NCBI GenBank assembly: GCA_016933295.1
Contig: JAFGBG010000039.1
Span: 1 to 52,828, forward strand
DNA from: Sedimentisphaerales bacterium
Lineage (GTDB): Bacteria > Planctomycetota > Phycisphaerae > Sedimentisphaerales > Anaerobacaceae
Length of the DNA stretch: 52,828 nucleotides
Direction: 5' to 3'
The translations under genes and the position numbers were made by a program. Position 1 is the stretch's first letter. Each line of letters begins with the position of its first letter. Shown piece by piece: positions 44,239-52,828 of this stretch. A model generated the notes under the pieces. It had not been told where the DNA came from and did no database searches. It saw only the letters and a program-made list of their open reading frames with translations.

Positions 44239-44424
44239 TTATTCGGACTCCTTGCCAAGTTTAAGTGTGATTTTCGGATTAACATAGCCGCAATTACTAC
44301 ATGCCGCGTGTGGCAGCTTGGCCTGGTCGCATTTTTTACATATCGAATAGTTGGTAGCCTTGAGGCTGTGATGGCTACGGCGAGTACGTGTTCTGCTCTT
44401 ACTGGTCTTTTTTACCGGTAACAT
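44239..44424 (-). CDS. rpmF: ribosomal protein L32
   Basis: 61-residue large-subunit protein. Basic N-terminus (MLPVKKTSKSRTRTRRSHH) and a zinc ribbon with four cysteines, CKKC and CSNC, so this is the zinc-binding form. The ATG at 44424 follows GGAG; a TTG two codons upstream is not used. It heads the plsX-fabH-fabD operon. The leader of about 100 bases after the promoter contains an AGCAA/TTGCT hairpin near 44505-44525; whether it has a regulatory role is not known. Confidence 0.95.
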   Translation of the reverse strand: MLPVKKTSKSRTRTRRSHHSLKATNYSICKKCDQAKLPHAACSNCGYVNPKITLKLGKESE

Positions 44425-44532
44425 TCTCAATTACTCCAAAACTTCTAAAAAATTAAGCAAATGCCAAAAAACAATTATGACATTGCAAATAAGCCACATT
44501 TACAACTAAGCAAAAAGTTGCTAAAAAATGCT

Positions 44533-44561
44533 TTAATAGTGGACTTGCGGCGTTTTGTCAA
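44533..44561 (-). promoter_or_regulatory. sigma-70 promoter of rpmF-plsX-fabH-fabD
   Basis: TTGACA (44561-44556), 17-base spacer, TATTAA (44538-44533) on the minus strand. It stands back to back with the promoter of the DUF1080 gene, 44 bases away. Confidence 0.75.
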
Positions 44562-44605
44562 GCCAAAATTAACTTTTATATCTTCTTTTCGGGATTAAAT
44601 AAATG

Positions 44606-44634
44606 TTGTAACAATCGCCAAAGTCAGATATATT
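44606..44634 (+). promoter_or_regulatory. promoter of the DUF1080 lipoprotein gene
   Basis: TTGTAA, 17-base spacer, TATATT; transcript start near 44641, about 88 bases before the ATG. Confidence 0.55.
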
Positions 44635-44728
44635 TTGTGCTCTATTGAAATTATGAAAACCTAATGATGGACCTGTATGTTGTTAAAATTAGCATTTTTA
44701 TTACAAAAAGAGTAGGGGGTATTAGCCT

Positions 44729-45421
44729 ATGAAATCATCAAAAAGCGGATTATTCGTTCTTGGCCTGACTGCGACGTTAATATTAACATCCGCCGGTTGC
44801 CAGGGGCTTTTCGAGCCTGAAAAGGTCGAAGATAGGATAATGCTCTGGAACGGCAAAGATTTCACCGGCTGGGATCTTTTTATCACCGAGGAAAATATAG
44901 ATGTTCTGGAAATCTGGACTATCGGCGATAAAGTAATACGATGTGAGGGAAAACCCAACGGGTATATGCGAACTCAGGCCGAATATGAAAATTATTATCT
45001 GCACGTCGAATGGCGCTGGCCCGAGAAACCGACCAACAGCGGGGTGCTGCTGCATAAAACAGGGCCGGATAAAATATGGCCGCGAGCTATCGAATGCCAG
45101 TTAAAGGCCGGAAGTGCCGGAGATTTCGTGCTTATGAACGGTACCGGTATCACTATAAACGGCGAAAATAAGCGAAATCCCCAGCAGCAATATGTAGTGA
45201 TACCGAAAATAGAAGAGAGTAGCGAAAAGCCCGCTGGTCAATGGAACACCTACGATATTTATTGTAATGAAGATTCGATTAGCTGTTATGTTAACGGCAT
45301 ACTTCAGAACAAAGGAACCGCTCCAACAGATACATGCGGAGCAATTTGCCTCCAGAGTGAGGGTGGCCCCATAGAGTTCCGTCATATATATCTGGTGCCG
45401 TTAGAAATGTTGGAAAAATAG
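44729..45421 (+). CDS. DUF1080 (3-keto-disaccharide hydrolase) lipoprotein
   Basis: 230 residues. Lipoprotein signal with lipobox TSAGC near residue 24. The rest is one concanavalin-like DUF1080 domain: LWNGKDFTGWDLF, YYLHVEWRWPEKPTNSGVLLH, WPRAIECQL, GQWNTYDIYC and a terminal PIEFRHIYLVPL, in the usual order. Some family members hydrolyse 3-keto-glycosides, and the family is highly expanded in Planctomycetota. AGGGGG lies about ten bases before the ATG. Transcribed away from the lipid operon. Confidence 0.92.
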   Translation: MKSSKSGLFVLGLTATLILTSAGCQGLFEPEKVEDRIMLWNGKDFTGWDLFITEENIDVLEIWTIGDKVIRCEGKPNGYMRTQAEYENYYLHVEWRWPEKPTNSGVLLHKTGPDKIWPRAIECQLKAGSAGDFVLMNGTGITINGENKRNPQQQYVVIPKIEESSEKPAGQWNTYDIYCNEDSISCYVNGILQNKGTAPTDTCGAICLQSEGGPIEFRHIYLVPLEMLEK

Positions 45422-45528
45422 TATCCCGATTGCAGTTTCTTTATGAAATTGTTTATTTTAATCGTGGGAAGTCGGATATAATACTTATCCTGTTAATTTA
45501 TGGTTTCGAGTTATAACGAGGTGCAAAA

Positions 45529-46278
45529 ATGTCGGGTCATTCACACTGGGCCGGGATAAAACATAAAAAAGCGGCCAACGACGCTAAACGCGGCAAAACC
45601 TGGAGCAAGATTGCTCGTATGATTATCGTAGCTGCTAAAAACGGCGGGGGGGACCCGTCTGCGAATCTGTCTCTTCGTTATGCAATTGACAAAGCCAAAG
45701 CGGCAAATATGCCGAAAGACACTATAGAAAAAGCGATCAAAAAAGGAACAGGCGATCTGGGTGGTGTAAACTTCGAGGAAGTGCTGTACGAAGGATATGG
45801 GCTTAACGGCGTCGCTATTATGGTCGATGCCCTGACGGACAATCGCAACAGGACGGGGCCTGAAATTAAGAGAATATTCGAGAAACACGGCGGTTCGCTC
45901 GGAACAAGCGGCTGTGTTAACTGGATGTTCAGCCAGAAGGGACTTATCACAGTTAGCACAACCAGCGTCGACGAGGAACATCTTCTGGAAATCGCCCTTA
46001 GTGCCGGAGCGAACGATATGCAGACGGTAGGGGATATTTACGAGATTACCTGCGAACCGGTTGCTTATGAAGAGCTAAAAAAAGCCCTGCAGGATTCGGA
46101 AATAGCCGTCGAACTGGCGGAGATTTCAATGGTGCCGCAGAATACCATCGAGATTAACGACGAGCATGCGGCAAGCAGAATAATCTCGCTTATGGAGGCT
46201 TTTGACGACCACGATGATGTTCAAAACGCCTATGCTAACTTCGATATACCCGATGAAATAATGAATAAGATTTCATAG
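45529..46278 (+). CDS. yebC: YebC/PmpR family protein
   Basis: 249 residues, full length. The start MSGHSHWAGIKHKKAANDAKRGKTWSK is the family signature, followed by the NMPKDTIEKAIKKGTG motif and the domain with DNRNRTGPEIKRIFEKHGGSLG. Members bind DNA or ribosomes; recent work on some of them points to relief of ribosome stalling at proline-rich stretches, others are described as transcription regulators. GAGG precedes the ATG. A good TATAAT lies at 45475-45480, without a matching -35 box. Confidence 0.95.
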   Translation: MSGHSHWAGIKHKKAANDAKRGKTWSKIARMIIVAAKNGGGDPSANLSLRYAIDKAKAANMPKDTIEKAIKKGTGDLGGVNFEEVLYEGYGLNGVAIMVDALTDNRNRTGPEIKRIFEKHGGSLGTSGCVNWMFSQKGLITVSTTSVDEEHLLEIALSAGANDMQTVGDIYEITCEPVAYEELKKALQDSEIAVELAEISMVPQNTIEINDEHAASRIISLMEAFDDHDDVQNAYANFDIPDEIMNKIS

Positions 46279-46390
46279 CTCGTGAATCTTTCATCCGTAA
46301 TGGGACCAGCGTTTTAAAAATTAAATTTTTCCGTTATTTTCCCCGAATACGATGCGGCAAAAAGTTCTTTTATAATCAGCTATTATTTTC

Positions 46391-46798
46391 CTACGGAGTT
46401 TCCGTAAATTTGCCGGTGTGGTCTAAAGTCATCTGAGAAGGGCTGTTGATGCCGGCCGGTGCTGTGGCGGTAACAAGATAATTTAAAGGTTTGTTGCCGT
46501 TTATAATCCATGAAAAATTTCCCGCTCCCGATTCGCCGCCGGTAAAATAGAAACCGTTTAAATCGTCATTTGCAAAACCGAGCTGCTCTAAAGTCGGGAT
46601 GGCAGAATAATTATCTCCCTGTTCCGATACGTGAGCACGTAACGCCCTTGCGATTGTGCCCATCATTTGCTTGCCTTCGGACCATTTTGCCGAATCTATC
46701 CGACCATGCATAATTGGAACGGCAACCGCCGCTAAAATACCAATGATGACTATCACCACCATCAACTCAATCAGGGTAAAGCCGTTCCTGCATTTCAT
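46391..46798 (-). CDS. type IV pilin-like protein
   Basis: 135 residues. Leader MKCRNG, cleavage before Phe, then FTLIELMVVIVIIGILAAVAVPIM, the classical pilin helix with Glu at +5. The remainder is a small strand-rich head without the cysteine pair of long pilins. Two adjacent ATG codons follow AAGGA; the second (46798) has the better spacing of seven bases. No pilus assembly genes adjoin. It differs from the prepilin at 32527, which has the H-X9-DG tail. Confidence 0.85.
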   Translation of the reverse strand: MKCRNGFTLIELMVVIVIIGILAAVAVPIMHGRIDSAKWSEGKQMMGTIARALRAHVSEQGDNYSAIPTLEQLGFANDDLNGFYFTGGESGAGNFSWIINGNKPLNYLVTATAPAGINSPSQMTLDHTGKFTETP

Positions 46799-47203
46799 CA
46801 TATAATCCTTAAGAGACATAAAACGATAGATTCCGTAATAACTGCATATCGACCAGAATCTTCAGTGACTGAATATAGCGATTTTTCAATCATCAAAGAA
46901 CTGCCGGATTTTCATGTGAGAAATTCAGGGTACATCGTCGTATGCATCCGATAAAAACGATTGCCGTTTATCGCTATTCTCATTCTAATAGTCCGAAAAC
47001 CACCTATGTCAGTATAAAGCTATCTCAATATATTAGTGAAAATAGCTATTTTACGGGAAATGTTATCAGTCTTTTAAAATAACCGACGCTGTTTCAGTTG
47101 GTGTGTGTTTTAATGTGATAATTTAGGCTCGGATTCCGGCGGTCGTGTGAATTCAGATGTCACCCGCCGTCCTTAAGCATTAGTGGCTTTTATCCAAAAA
47201 ATT
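46799..47203. other. gap upstream of the pilin gene
   Basis: 405 bases with no gene. A possible minus-strand promoter CTGACA (47012-47007), 16-base spacer, TATTAG (46990-46985) would give a 180-base leader for the pilin gene. Nothing else recognised. Confidence 0.4.
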
Positions 47204-49549
47204 TTATATTTCGGATTCACCCGATAATTCTTTTATGCGTTCATTGGCAATTTTGTATTTTTCTTCGCCGAGCCGGCTCACTATTTCCTCTTTTTCCGGA
47301 TACATCTGTCTGAACTGAGCACGAAACTGATCTTCAATTTTGATTGCATCCTTGTACTGCTCGATAGCAACATCGGTCCTGGCAATCTTCTCGGCAATTG
47401 TCGCCAAAGTAAAATGCAATCTTCCGCAACCTGGATAAAGCCCGACTGCGTCCGAAGCGAAGGAAAACGCCATAGTCAACCAGTCTGTTTGTTCTCTCCC
47501 CATTGGCTGTTCTGATAAAAGCAGATATACTTCCACTAATCGTTCGTGATTTTTGAAATCGCTTTTGTCACGCTCGATTGCGGCCAGAAAGCACTGTTCC
47601 GATTGTATCAGCAGTTGACGGTCTTTGGCCTTTCTAAGTGTGAAATGCTGTATGTACAGGCGTCCGTTCAGAGATAATGCAGCGGGACTTAACATATCGT
47701 CCATGGCAGCCGCATCCAAGGCCGTATGAGCGTAATTTGCGGCGGCATCTAACTGCTCATCATAAGTAAATTGTTCAAGCGGAATAACCTGATAGGCCTC
47801 TTGAATCTTCGAAGTGCTTTTCGCTACGGGAACAACAGCATAAGCAAAATAAAGATAAGCTATTGATAAAGACACGAGAACAAGGAGTGCTTTAGAGTGA
47901 GTTTTGAATTTGAACACCCGATATGGCTGGGCTTTACCATAAGAATATGTCGCGATCAGGCAAGCTATGATTGCCCAAAAGGTGATATAAACACCCGGCT
48001 CAAAAATGGCAAAGTCAATCAGATTATGCAAAATAACACCTGAGACAGCACAAAAAAGAACAGCAACAACAAGATTTTTATAAGGTTTTTTTGTCGAACT
48101 CCGTCCGGCTGCAACAAGCAGGAAACCTATGATAAACACAATCACAGGTATCACATATAACACGATTATTCCGGCAGCTTTTTCCTGCGGCGACGATGTT
48201 GGCGGCAAGGGAGATATCTTGGGTCTGAAATACAGAAGCACAAGAGATACGATTATCGCAAGGATAATTGCTAATTTCTTGAAATTCAGTTCACATTCGT
48301 GTTTTTTTTTCGAGGAACCGTCGGCTTTAGTAAATAATATTGTCCACAACGGGACAAATATCAACATCAAAAAACCGATAAGTCCGATTGGGCCGTACTG
48401 GGTCAAGATACTCAAAAGAAAGTTGTGCGGATCAGATACAGATTCCGGCGCTGAAGCCGGCTTGTAATGTGTGTAAAAATGTGCGAAGTTACCGGGGCCA
48501 ACTCCGCTAACAGGATTGTCGGCATACATCTTTGCCGATGCCTGCCAATACTGCCATCTGACGAGCATTGAATTTCCGCCGGGTAATCGGCCGTTGGTTA
48601 ATCCATACCAGACAATAGCCGAACCTGCGACAAGCGCGAACAGAAAACATAAAATCAATATCTTCTTTTTATGATTTTTAAGCCGGTTGTGAAAGCAAAA
48701 ATATGCAACAAACAAAGCACCTGCGAAGAACGATGCTATGATTGCGCCTTTGCTTCTTGTGATAATTAGCCCGAAAAATATTGCCGCAACTGCAAGACCG
48801 CATGTTACAGGCCAGATAATACCAAGCGGTTCGGATTTGATATTTTTTAGCTTATCAATGAATAAAATAATTGCGGCAAAAAATGCCAATAACGCAAATG
48901 AACCCGCCGAATTGCTTGTTGTAAAAAAACCCTGAACCGGTTTTGAGTACAAACGGTGCTCGAACATCCAATGCTGTAATGTACCAGAGGCGATTTCCTG
49001 TTTATCGAGAAGCGAGTTCGGGTCTTCCTGATAAAAATTAATCTGCTGATCATTCAAATATAACCACTGTTCCTTGCACTGATAAGCCGAGACCACGCCC
49101 AGGGCGGCGATAACAGCTAAAACAAGATTTACTTTTGCCCGGCAATCCAGTATCTGAACCAATATAACCGAACATAAAAGCGGCGAGATTAATACGATAA
49201 CGGTAGTGATTGCCTGCCTCTTATCGGATGCGGCAAAACCAGATACTGCCGCTGCGATACAGAAAAGGCACAAGCCGATTTCCAGGCCTGTAGGGCGATA
49301 GAAAAAATTTTTACCGAATATATTCCATAACATCCAAAGTAAAAAAATTCCAATTAAGCAGCCCGATATCGATAAACTATAGAAATTATCCCAGAGGTTC
49401 ATCGGCGTAGCCGCCGACTGCATGACCGGCCCCTCGGTGAACGTCGTACGCAGGGCAATCACACTAAGGCACATCACCAGCAAAGCATACTCCAATACCA
49501 AAAGAGCTTTGCTCTTCGAGATTTCAGAATTAGTTATTTTTTTTGCCAT
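47204..49549 (-). CDS. O-antigen ligase family protein with TPR-like C-terminus
   Basis: 781 residues. About twelve membrane helices in the first 600 residues, with the O-antigen ligase/polymerase core motif GVGPGNFAHFYTHYKPASAP followed by SDPHNFLLSILTQYGPIGLIGF, the periplasmic loop that carries the catalytic region. The last 180 residues are soluble and helical, with TPR-like spacing (AIERDKSDFKNHERLVEVYLLL, ATIAEKIARTDVAIEQYKDAIKI). Likely joins or polymerises lipid-linked glycans at the periplasmic face. It overlaps the upstream WecA-type gene by 20 bases, so the two are co-translated. Confidence 0.87.
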   Translation of the reverse strand: MAKKITNSEISKSKALLVLEYALLVMCLSVIALRTTFTEGPVMQSAATPMNLWDNFYSLSISGCLIGIFLLWMLWNIFGKNFFYRPTGLEIGLCLFCIAAAVSGFAASDKRQAITTVIVLISPLLCSVILVQILDCRAKVNLVLAVIAALGVVSAYQCKEQWLYLNDQQINFYQEDPNSLLDKQEIASGTLQHWMFEHRLYSKPVQGFFTTSNSAGSFALLAFFAAIILFIDKLKNIKSEPLGIIWPVTCGLAVAAIFFGLIITRSKGAIIASFFAGALFVAYFCFHNRLKNHKKKILILCFLFALVAGSAIVWYGLTNGRLPGGNSMLVRWQYWQASAKMYADNPVSGVGPGNFAHFYTHYKPASAPESVSDPHNFLLSILTQYGPIGLIGFLMLIFVPLWTILFTKADGSSKKKHECELNFKKLAIILAIIVSLVLLYFRPKISPLPPTSSPQEKAAGIIVLYVIPVIVFIIGFLLVAAGRSSTKKPYKNLVVAVLFCAVSGVILHNLIDFAIFEPGVYITFWAIIACLIATYSYGKAQPYRVFKFKTHSKALLVLVSLSIAYLYFAYAVVPVAKSTSKIQEAYQVIPLEQFTYDEQLDAAANYAHTALDAAAMDDMLSPAALSLNGRLYIQHFTLRKAKDRQLLIQSEQCFLAAIERDKSDFKNHERLVEVYLLLSEQPMGREQTDWLTMAFSFASDAVGLYPGCGRLHFTLATIAEKIARTDVAIEQYKDAIKIEDQFRAQFRQMYPEKEEIVSRLGEEKYKIANERIKELSGESEI

Positions 49550-50636
49550 TGTTTACCGTGCTCTCGAAAATGGCGATTATAAATAAAATGAGGACTGTCT
49601 GGATAAAAATCAAAATCGCTCCGGCCAGATCGACCTGATACAGAAACGTCGCTCCCAGGCCGGTACAGAGTGTCGCCAGATATAAAGTCAGCACTGTTTG
49701 AGTTTCGGTCAGGCCGTGCTTTTTTATTCTGTGGGAAAAATGCTGTGTATCGCCGACAAACGGACTTTTGCCCTGGCATAATCGAATTAAAGTCACGCTG
49801 ATAAAATCATAAAGCGGCACCGCCATAACAACCAGCGGCACAAACACGGGATACCATCGTCCGCTTAGTGCCTGGTTGAAGTAGGTTGTTCGCAGACTCA
49901 GCAGGGCCACAAAAAAACCCACGACGAGCGAGCCGGCATCGCCCATGAAGATTTTCGCAGGCGGAAAATTAAAAACCAGAAATCCCATCAACGCTCCAAC
50001 GAAAACAATTGCCAGGCCGCCTATAAAGACCTGGCCGTTCAATGCCGCCGCGGTAAATAAAATCGAGCTTGTGATAACGGCGATACCGGCCGAAAGACCA
50101 TCCATATTGTCGAGAAAGTTGAACGCGTTGATTATCAATACTATCCAGACCGCTGACAGAAGGGAGGTGACGATTTTATTCTCGATGAAGAACTCGACGC
50201 GGATCTCCGCAAAAAATGCGGCGGCGATTGCCACGGCGAACTGGATGCCGAGTTTGAAAAACGGGCCGAGATGCTTTTTGTCGTCCCAGAGACCCAGCAA
50301 AAACAATACGAAAATCAGCAAAAGTATCAGCATCAGATGACCGACTTTGCTCAGAAATCCCGGCGTGTGGATGGTGACGGATTCGCCGAGCCAGTCGAGA
50401 TAGCCCGGAGCGGCGAGAAATTTTACCGCCGCTACGGCTGCTAAGATGATAATTGCAATAGCGGCAAAAATCGCGGCCCCGCCCCCAAGCGGAACTACTT
50501 TTTGAGCAAACCTGTCACCAGCGGGCCTCGAAACAAAATCGAGCCGCACGGCGATTTTCTTCGCCGTATACGTCAGGGCCAGTGACAATACGAACGAGCC
50601 GATAAAAAGTACAATTGCCAATACCGTTAATGTCAA
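49530..50636 (-). CDS. WecA/MraY-like undecaprenyl-phosphate sugar-1-phosphate transferase
   Basis: 368 residues, ten or eleven helices. Glycosyltransferase family 4 marks: GGGAAIF near the start, NAFNFLDNMDGLSAG (Asp residues for magnesium), FPPAKIFMGDAGSLVVGF and a cytoplasmic loop GDTQHFSHRIKKHGL with the family's histidine pattern. Attaches the first sugar-1-phosphate to undecaprenyl phosphate, the step that starts a lipid-linked glycan. The adjacent O-antigen ligase and absence of mur genes make surface polysaccharide more likely than peptidoglycan. Confidence 0.92.
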   Translation of the reverse strand: MTLTVLAIVLFIGSFVLSLALTYTAKKIAVRLDFVSRPAGDRFAQKVVPLGGGAAIFAAIAIIILAAVAAVKFLAAPGYLDWLGESVTIHTPGFLSKVGHLMLILLLIFVLFLLGLWDDKKHLGPFFKLGIQFAVAIAAAFFAEIRVEFFIENKIVTSLLSAVWIVLIINAFNFLDNMDGLSAGIAVITSSILFTAAALNGQVFIGGLAIVFVGALMGFLVFNFPPAKIFMGDAGSLVVGFFVALLSLRTTYFNQALSGRWYPVFVPLVVMAVPLYDFISVTLIRLCQGKSPFVGDTQHFSHRIKKHGLTETQTVLTLYLATLCTGLGATFLYQVDLAGAILIFIQTVLILFIIAIFESTVNNGKKNN

Positions 50637-50661
50637 AATAGCTTATACTCCTTACATAAAA

Positions 50662-51351
50662 TCAATTTTTATTCGCAATGATGCAGACTTCCAGCGCCGG
50701 CGCTACGAGATGTCCCGCTTTTCTAATCAATCTAAAACCACTTTCGCCCAAACCGAGCCGCACCGCCCATACGGCGGCAATTCTGTCGTAGCCGAACTGC
50801 AAAACTCGTCCTTGTTCGATAGTAAAACCGAAATCGCCGACCAGATTGCCCAGGGTCTGGACGTTCCACGAATAAAGATGATGGTTCGGCTCCTGCGGAT
50901 TAAACCGGCGATATCGCCGTTCTTTTTCGTAAGGGACAAACAGCAGCAATTTGCCGCTATCGGCGAGTATGCGTCTTATTTCTTTGAGAATTTCCGGCGG
51001 ATTACTCGTATGCTCCAACACATGATGACATATAACCACATCGACCGAGGCATCGGCTATACTTTTTATATCTTTGACGAACTCTATGCCGCGGCATCGG
51101 ACGACAGGCTCTAAGTGTTCGGACAAATCGAAGCCGAGCTTTCTTTTACAGTCCAGCTCAGCCAGGTTCCAGCCTGTCCCCACGCCGTATTCCAGTACGG
51201 TGTCGGTCTTGTTTATATACGAATGTATTTTTTCGCCGCGAAGCTTCGCAACCCACGGATAGGCTTTATCCGGAATGGATCGCTTTCTCTGGTGATATTG
51301 CTCTCCCTCGGCCCCCGTATATCGCTGTTTAATTTTATCTTCGAATTCCAT
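50662..51351 (-). CDS. SAM-dependent methyltransferase (Methyltransf_11 type)
   Basis: 229 residues, class I fold: VLEYGVGTGWNL (SAM-binding loop), KLGFDLSEH, then VDVVICHHVLEHTSNPPEILKEIRRIL, the motif common to methyltransferases acting on small molecules or lipid-linked sugars. The C-terminal region with FNPQEPNHHLYSW is less usual. 25 bases upstream of the WecA-type gene and 82 bases behind DUF4416. Given the setting, a role in glycan modification is plausible but not shown. Confidence 0.85.
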   Translation of the reverse strand: MEFEDKIKQRYTGAEGEQYHQRKRSIPDKAYPWVAKLRGEKIHSYINKTDTVLEYGVGTGWNLAELDCKRKLGFDLSEHLEPVVRCRGIEFVKDIKSIADASVDVVICHHVLEHTSNPPEILKEIRRILADSGKLLLFVPYEKERRYRRFNPQEPNHHLYSWNVQTLGNLVGDFGFTIEQGRVLQFGYDRIAAVWAVRLGLGESGFRLIRKAGHLVAPALEVCIIANKN

Positions 51352-51433
51352 TTCAGGTAAGAATTCTCAAAGCTCTTCTGTACAATAACGAACATAACCG
51401 CGGCAAAAATTCAATGCGGCAATTATCGAAATC

Positions 51434-51988
51434 TCATTTTTTCGACAGCTGGAATATTTTTAGCTGCTCCAACAAGCGTTCCCTGACTTTTTCAAAAAAA
51501 TAGAAGTAACACTGCTGCCTATAATCCGGATAAGTATGCTCCAGCGGACACCATCGCCCCTTATCGAATATCAAAGTTACCTCGGCGTACATGTTTTTGC
51601 CGATATATATACGATGAGAATAATTTTTTGTTGTGGCCAGCACCAGCTTCGAAGGCTCGATTATGCCGGGATCGAGATTGACCGGCCTCGGCAATGGAAG
51701 CGCCAGCATTTTGGCTAATTTTTGTTCGAGCTTGTTCGTTTTGTGCTTGATTTTCGCCAATTTGCCCGGCTCTATAAGAGATTCCACGCTGACAAACTGC
51801 CGCAAAATATGCTGGCCGGTCTGTTCCCTGTAGTAATCGGTTTTGTCGAAAGGCCAGATATCGCTCGTAAAATCCATCCGCCCGAACTTACTCGCCAGGA
51901 CGTCCGCCGCGGTGTAGAGGCACTTATGGTTCGCGGCCAGAATTCCGATTATCAGCTTTACCGGCTTGGGGGAATTTACCTTCCACAT
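51434..51988 (-). CDS. DUF4416 family protein
   Basis: 184 residues. The sequence follows the DUF4416 pattern closely: KPVKLIIGILA, ASKFGRMDFTSDIWPFDKTDYYREQTG, RQFVSVESLIEPGKLAKIKHKTN, VNLDPGI, LVLATTKNYSHRIYIGKNMYAEVTLIF and HTYPDYRQ. The family has no known function; it is found in several anaerobic and planctomycetal lineages. The ATG at 51988 lies two bases after the stop of the isomerase gene, so they are coupled; the in-frame TTG at 52003 would overlap that gene. Confidence 0.92.
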   Translation of the reverse strand: MWKVNSPKPVKLIIGILAANHKCLYTAADVLASKFGRMDFTSDIWPFDKTDYYREQTGQHILRQFVSVESLIEPGKLAKIKHKTNKLEQKLAKMLALPLPRPVNLDPGIIEPSKLVLATTKNYSHRIYIGKNMYAEVTLIFDKGRWCPLEHTYPDYRQQCYFYFFEKVRERLLEQLKIFQLSKK

Positions 51989-51990
51989 AA

Positions 51991-52827
51991 TCAGACATCG
52001 CAAATTTGTATTGCCTGCGCCAGTGACGTTAACGGGTCCCGCTTCGGCACGAATTCATGGGCGACGTAACCTTCGAAGCCGGTCTCGACAATCGCCTTCA
52101 TAACGGCGGGGTAGTATATTTCCTGTGTTTCGTCGATTTCGTTTCGGCCCGGATTTCCTCCGGTATGATAATGGCCGATATATAGTTTGTTGTTTTGTAT
52201 TGTTCGGATTATGTCACCTTCCATGATCTGGGCATGATAAATGTCGTAGAGAATTTTCACCCGCTCCGAACCGACTCTCTTGCAAACCTCGGCGCCCCAG
52301 GCCATATTATCGAACATGTACCCTTTGTGATTGACCTTGCTGTTGAGATACTCCAGGCATATCGTCACTTTCTTCTGCTCGGCGAGACCGACGACCTGCT
52401 TCAAGGCGATGACGCTGTTTTCGATGCCCACTTCGTTGCCTATCCCGTCCCGGTTGCCGGGAAAGCTGATAACGTTGGGAAAACCGTACTCGGCGGCGGC
52501 CTCGATTGACGTGCGAATTTGATCGAGGCACTCGTCGTGATTTTTCCTGTCGTTAAGACCCTTGGTCAGGCTGTGAGTTTCCACCATAGTGCAAACCAGC
52601 CCGTGTTTTTTCAACGTCGGGAAATCCTTCGGCCCAAGCAGGTCGATTCCCCTGAGCCCCATTTTTTTTACAACGGCACAAAATTCATCGAGCGGTATCC
52701 TGCCGTAACACCATCTGCTGACCGACTGTTTTATGCGGCCGTTTTTTACTACTTGTTGAACTTCGGAAGCCATAGCGGCGTTTCCTTTCCGGGCAATCGA
52801 GCCGGCGAGCGTGCCGGCCGCCAGCAG
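51991..52827 (-). CDS. TIM-barrel isomerase, hydroxypyruvate isomerase-like, 5' end outside window
   Basis: AP-endonuclease-2 superfamily sugar isomerase. Barrel motifs carry probable metal ligands: CLEYLNSK (Glu), LYDIYHAQIMEGD (Asp, His), GHYHTGG (His) and VAHEFVPKRD (Glu). An ATG at 52773 gives a 260-residue protein with a fair ribosome-binding site (AAAGGA, nine bases), but the frame stays open for 18 more codons to the window edge, reading LLAAGTLAGSIARKGNAA before the Met. That stretch looks like the end of a secretory (perhaps Tat) signal, so the true start probably lies outside. If so the enzyme is exported, as are many planctomycetal relatives. It is the first visible gene of the polysaccharide-side cluster. 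Confidence 0.85.
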   Translation of the reverse strand: MLAAGTLAGSIARKGNAAMASEVQQVVKNGRIKQSVSRWCYGRIPLDEFCAVVKKMGLRGIDLLGPKDFPTLKKHGLVCTMVETHSLTKGLNDRKNHDECLDQIRTSIEAAAEYGFPNVISFPGNRDGIGNEVGIENSVIALKQVVGLAEQKKVTICLEYLNSKVNHKGYMFDNMAWGAEVCKRVGSERVKILYDIYHAQIMEGDIIRTIQNNKLYIGHYHTGGNPGRNEIDETQEIYYPAVMKAIVETGFEGYVAHEFVPKRDPLTSLAQAIQICDV

Positions 52828-52828
52828 A

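Overview
The window reads as a chromosomal segment of a Planctomycetota bacterium, most likely of the class Phycisphaerae; this is an inference from gene content, not from a marker gene. Supporting signs are an LL-diaminopimelate aminotransferase, an orphan prepilin with an H-X9-DG tail, a DUF1080 (3-keto-disaccharide hydrolase) lipoprotein, a TIM-barrel sugar isomerase whose frame extends into what looks like a secretory signal, and many secreted proteins or lipoproteins. No rRNA, tRNA, CRISPR array, insertion sequence or prophage was recognised.

Layout. 0-7.3 kb (minus): the start and catalytic core of ileS (its 3' end lies outside the window), then the operon dapL - folK/deoxynucleoside kinase fusion - panC - panD - lgt (lysine and peptidoglycan precursor, folate, pantothenate, lipoprotein maturation). 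7.5-14.2 kb: secreted or membrane proteins, namely a DUF885 protein, a beta-propeller, a lipoprotein, and a four-gene minus-strand group ending in gamma-glutamyltransferase. 14.2-18.9 kb (minus): polA, a stand-alone ABC ATPase and a Ca/Na antiporter. 19-25.2 kb (plus): a transglutaminase-like protein, an MFS transporter, an M28 peptidase and an unknown protein; three of these transcription units start from near-identical promoter-plus-leader sequences. 25.5-27.9 kb (minus): fabG-acpP-fabF. 28.2-40.9 kb: a mixed-strand block with a second transglutaminase-like protein, a small winged-helix protein, a candidate small RNA, a GH31 glycosidase, a prepilin, a CelD/BcsL-type acyltransferase, a large leucine-rich-repeat protein of different composition, MgtC and MarC. 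41.1-44.4 kb (minus): rpmF-plsX-fabH-fabD. 44.7-46.8 kb: DUF1080 lipoprotein, YebC and a type IV pilin-like protein. 47.2-52.8 kb (minus): TIM-barrel isomerase, DUF4416, methyltransferase, WecA/MraY-type glycosyltransferase and O-antigen ligase, a probable surface polysaccharide cluster.

Main points of interest. The two fab blocks keep the classical rpmF-plsX-fabH-fabD-fabG-acpP-fabF order and strand but are separated by about 13 kb of unrelated genes, so the operon appears to have been split by insertion or rearrangement. Other items worth checking are the repeated promoter-leader module, a hairpin with a GNRA loop that covers the ribosome-binding site of mgtC, a candidate small RNA with its own promoter and terminator, the folK-kinase fusion, an unknown protein with a HEPN-like motif beside a direct-repeat-bracketed membrane protein, and the tandem internalin-like modules of the 1130-residue protein. 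I did not find a clearly recognisable new defence or mobile system. Starts were adjusted where a ribosome-binding site or promoter decided the issue; all residue numbers use the chosen start.
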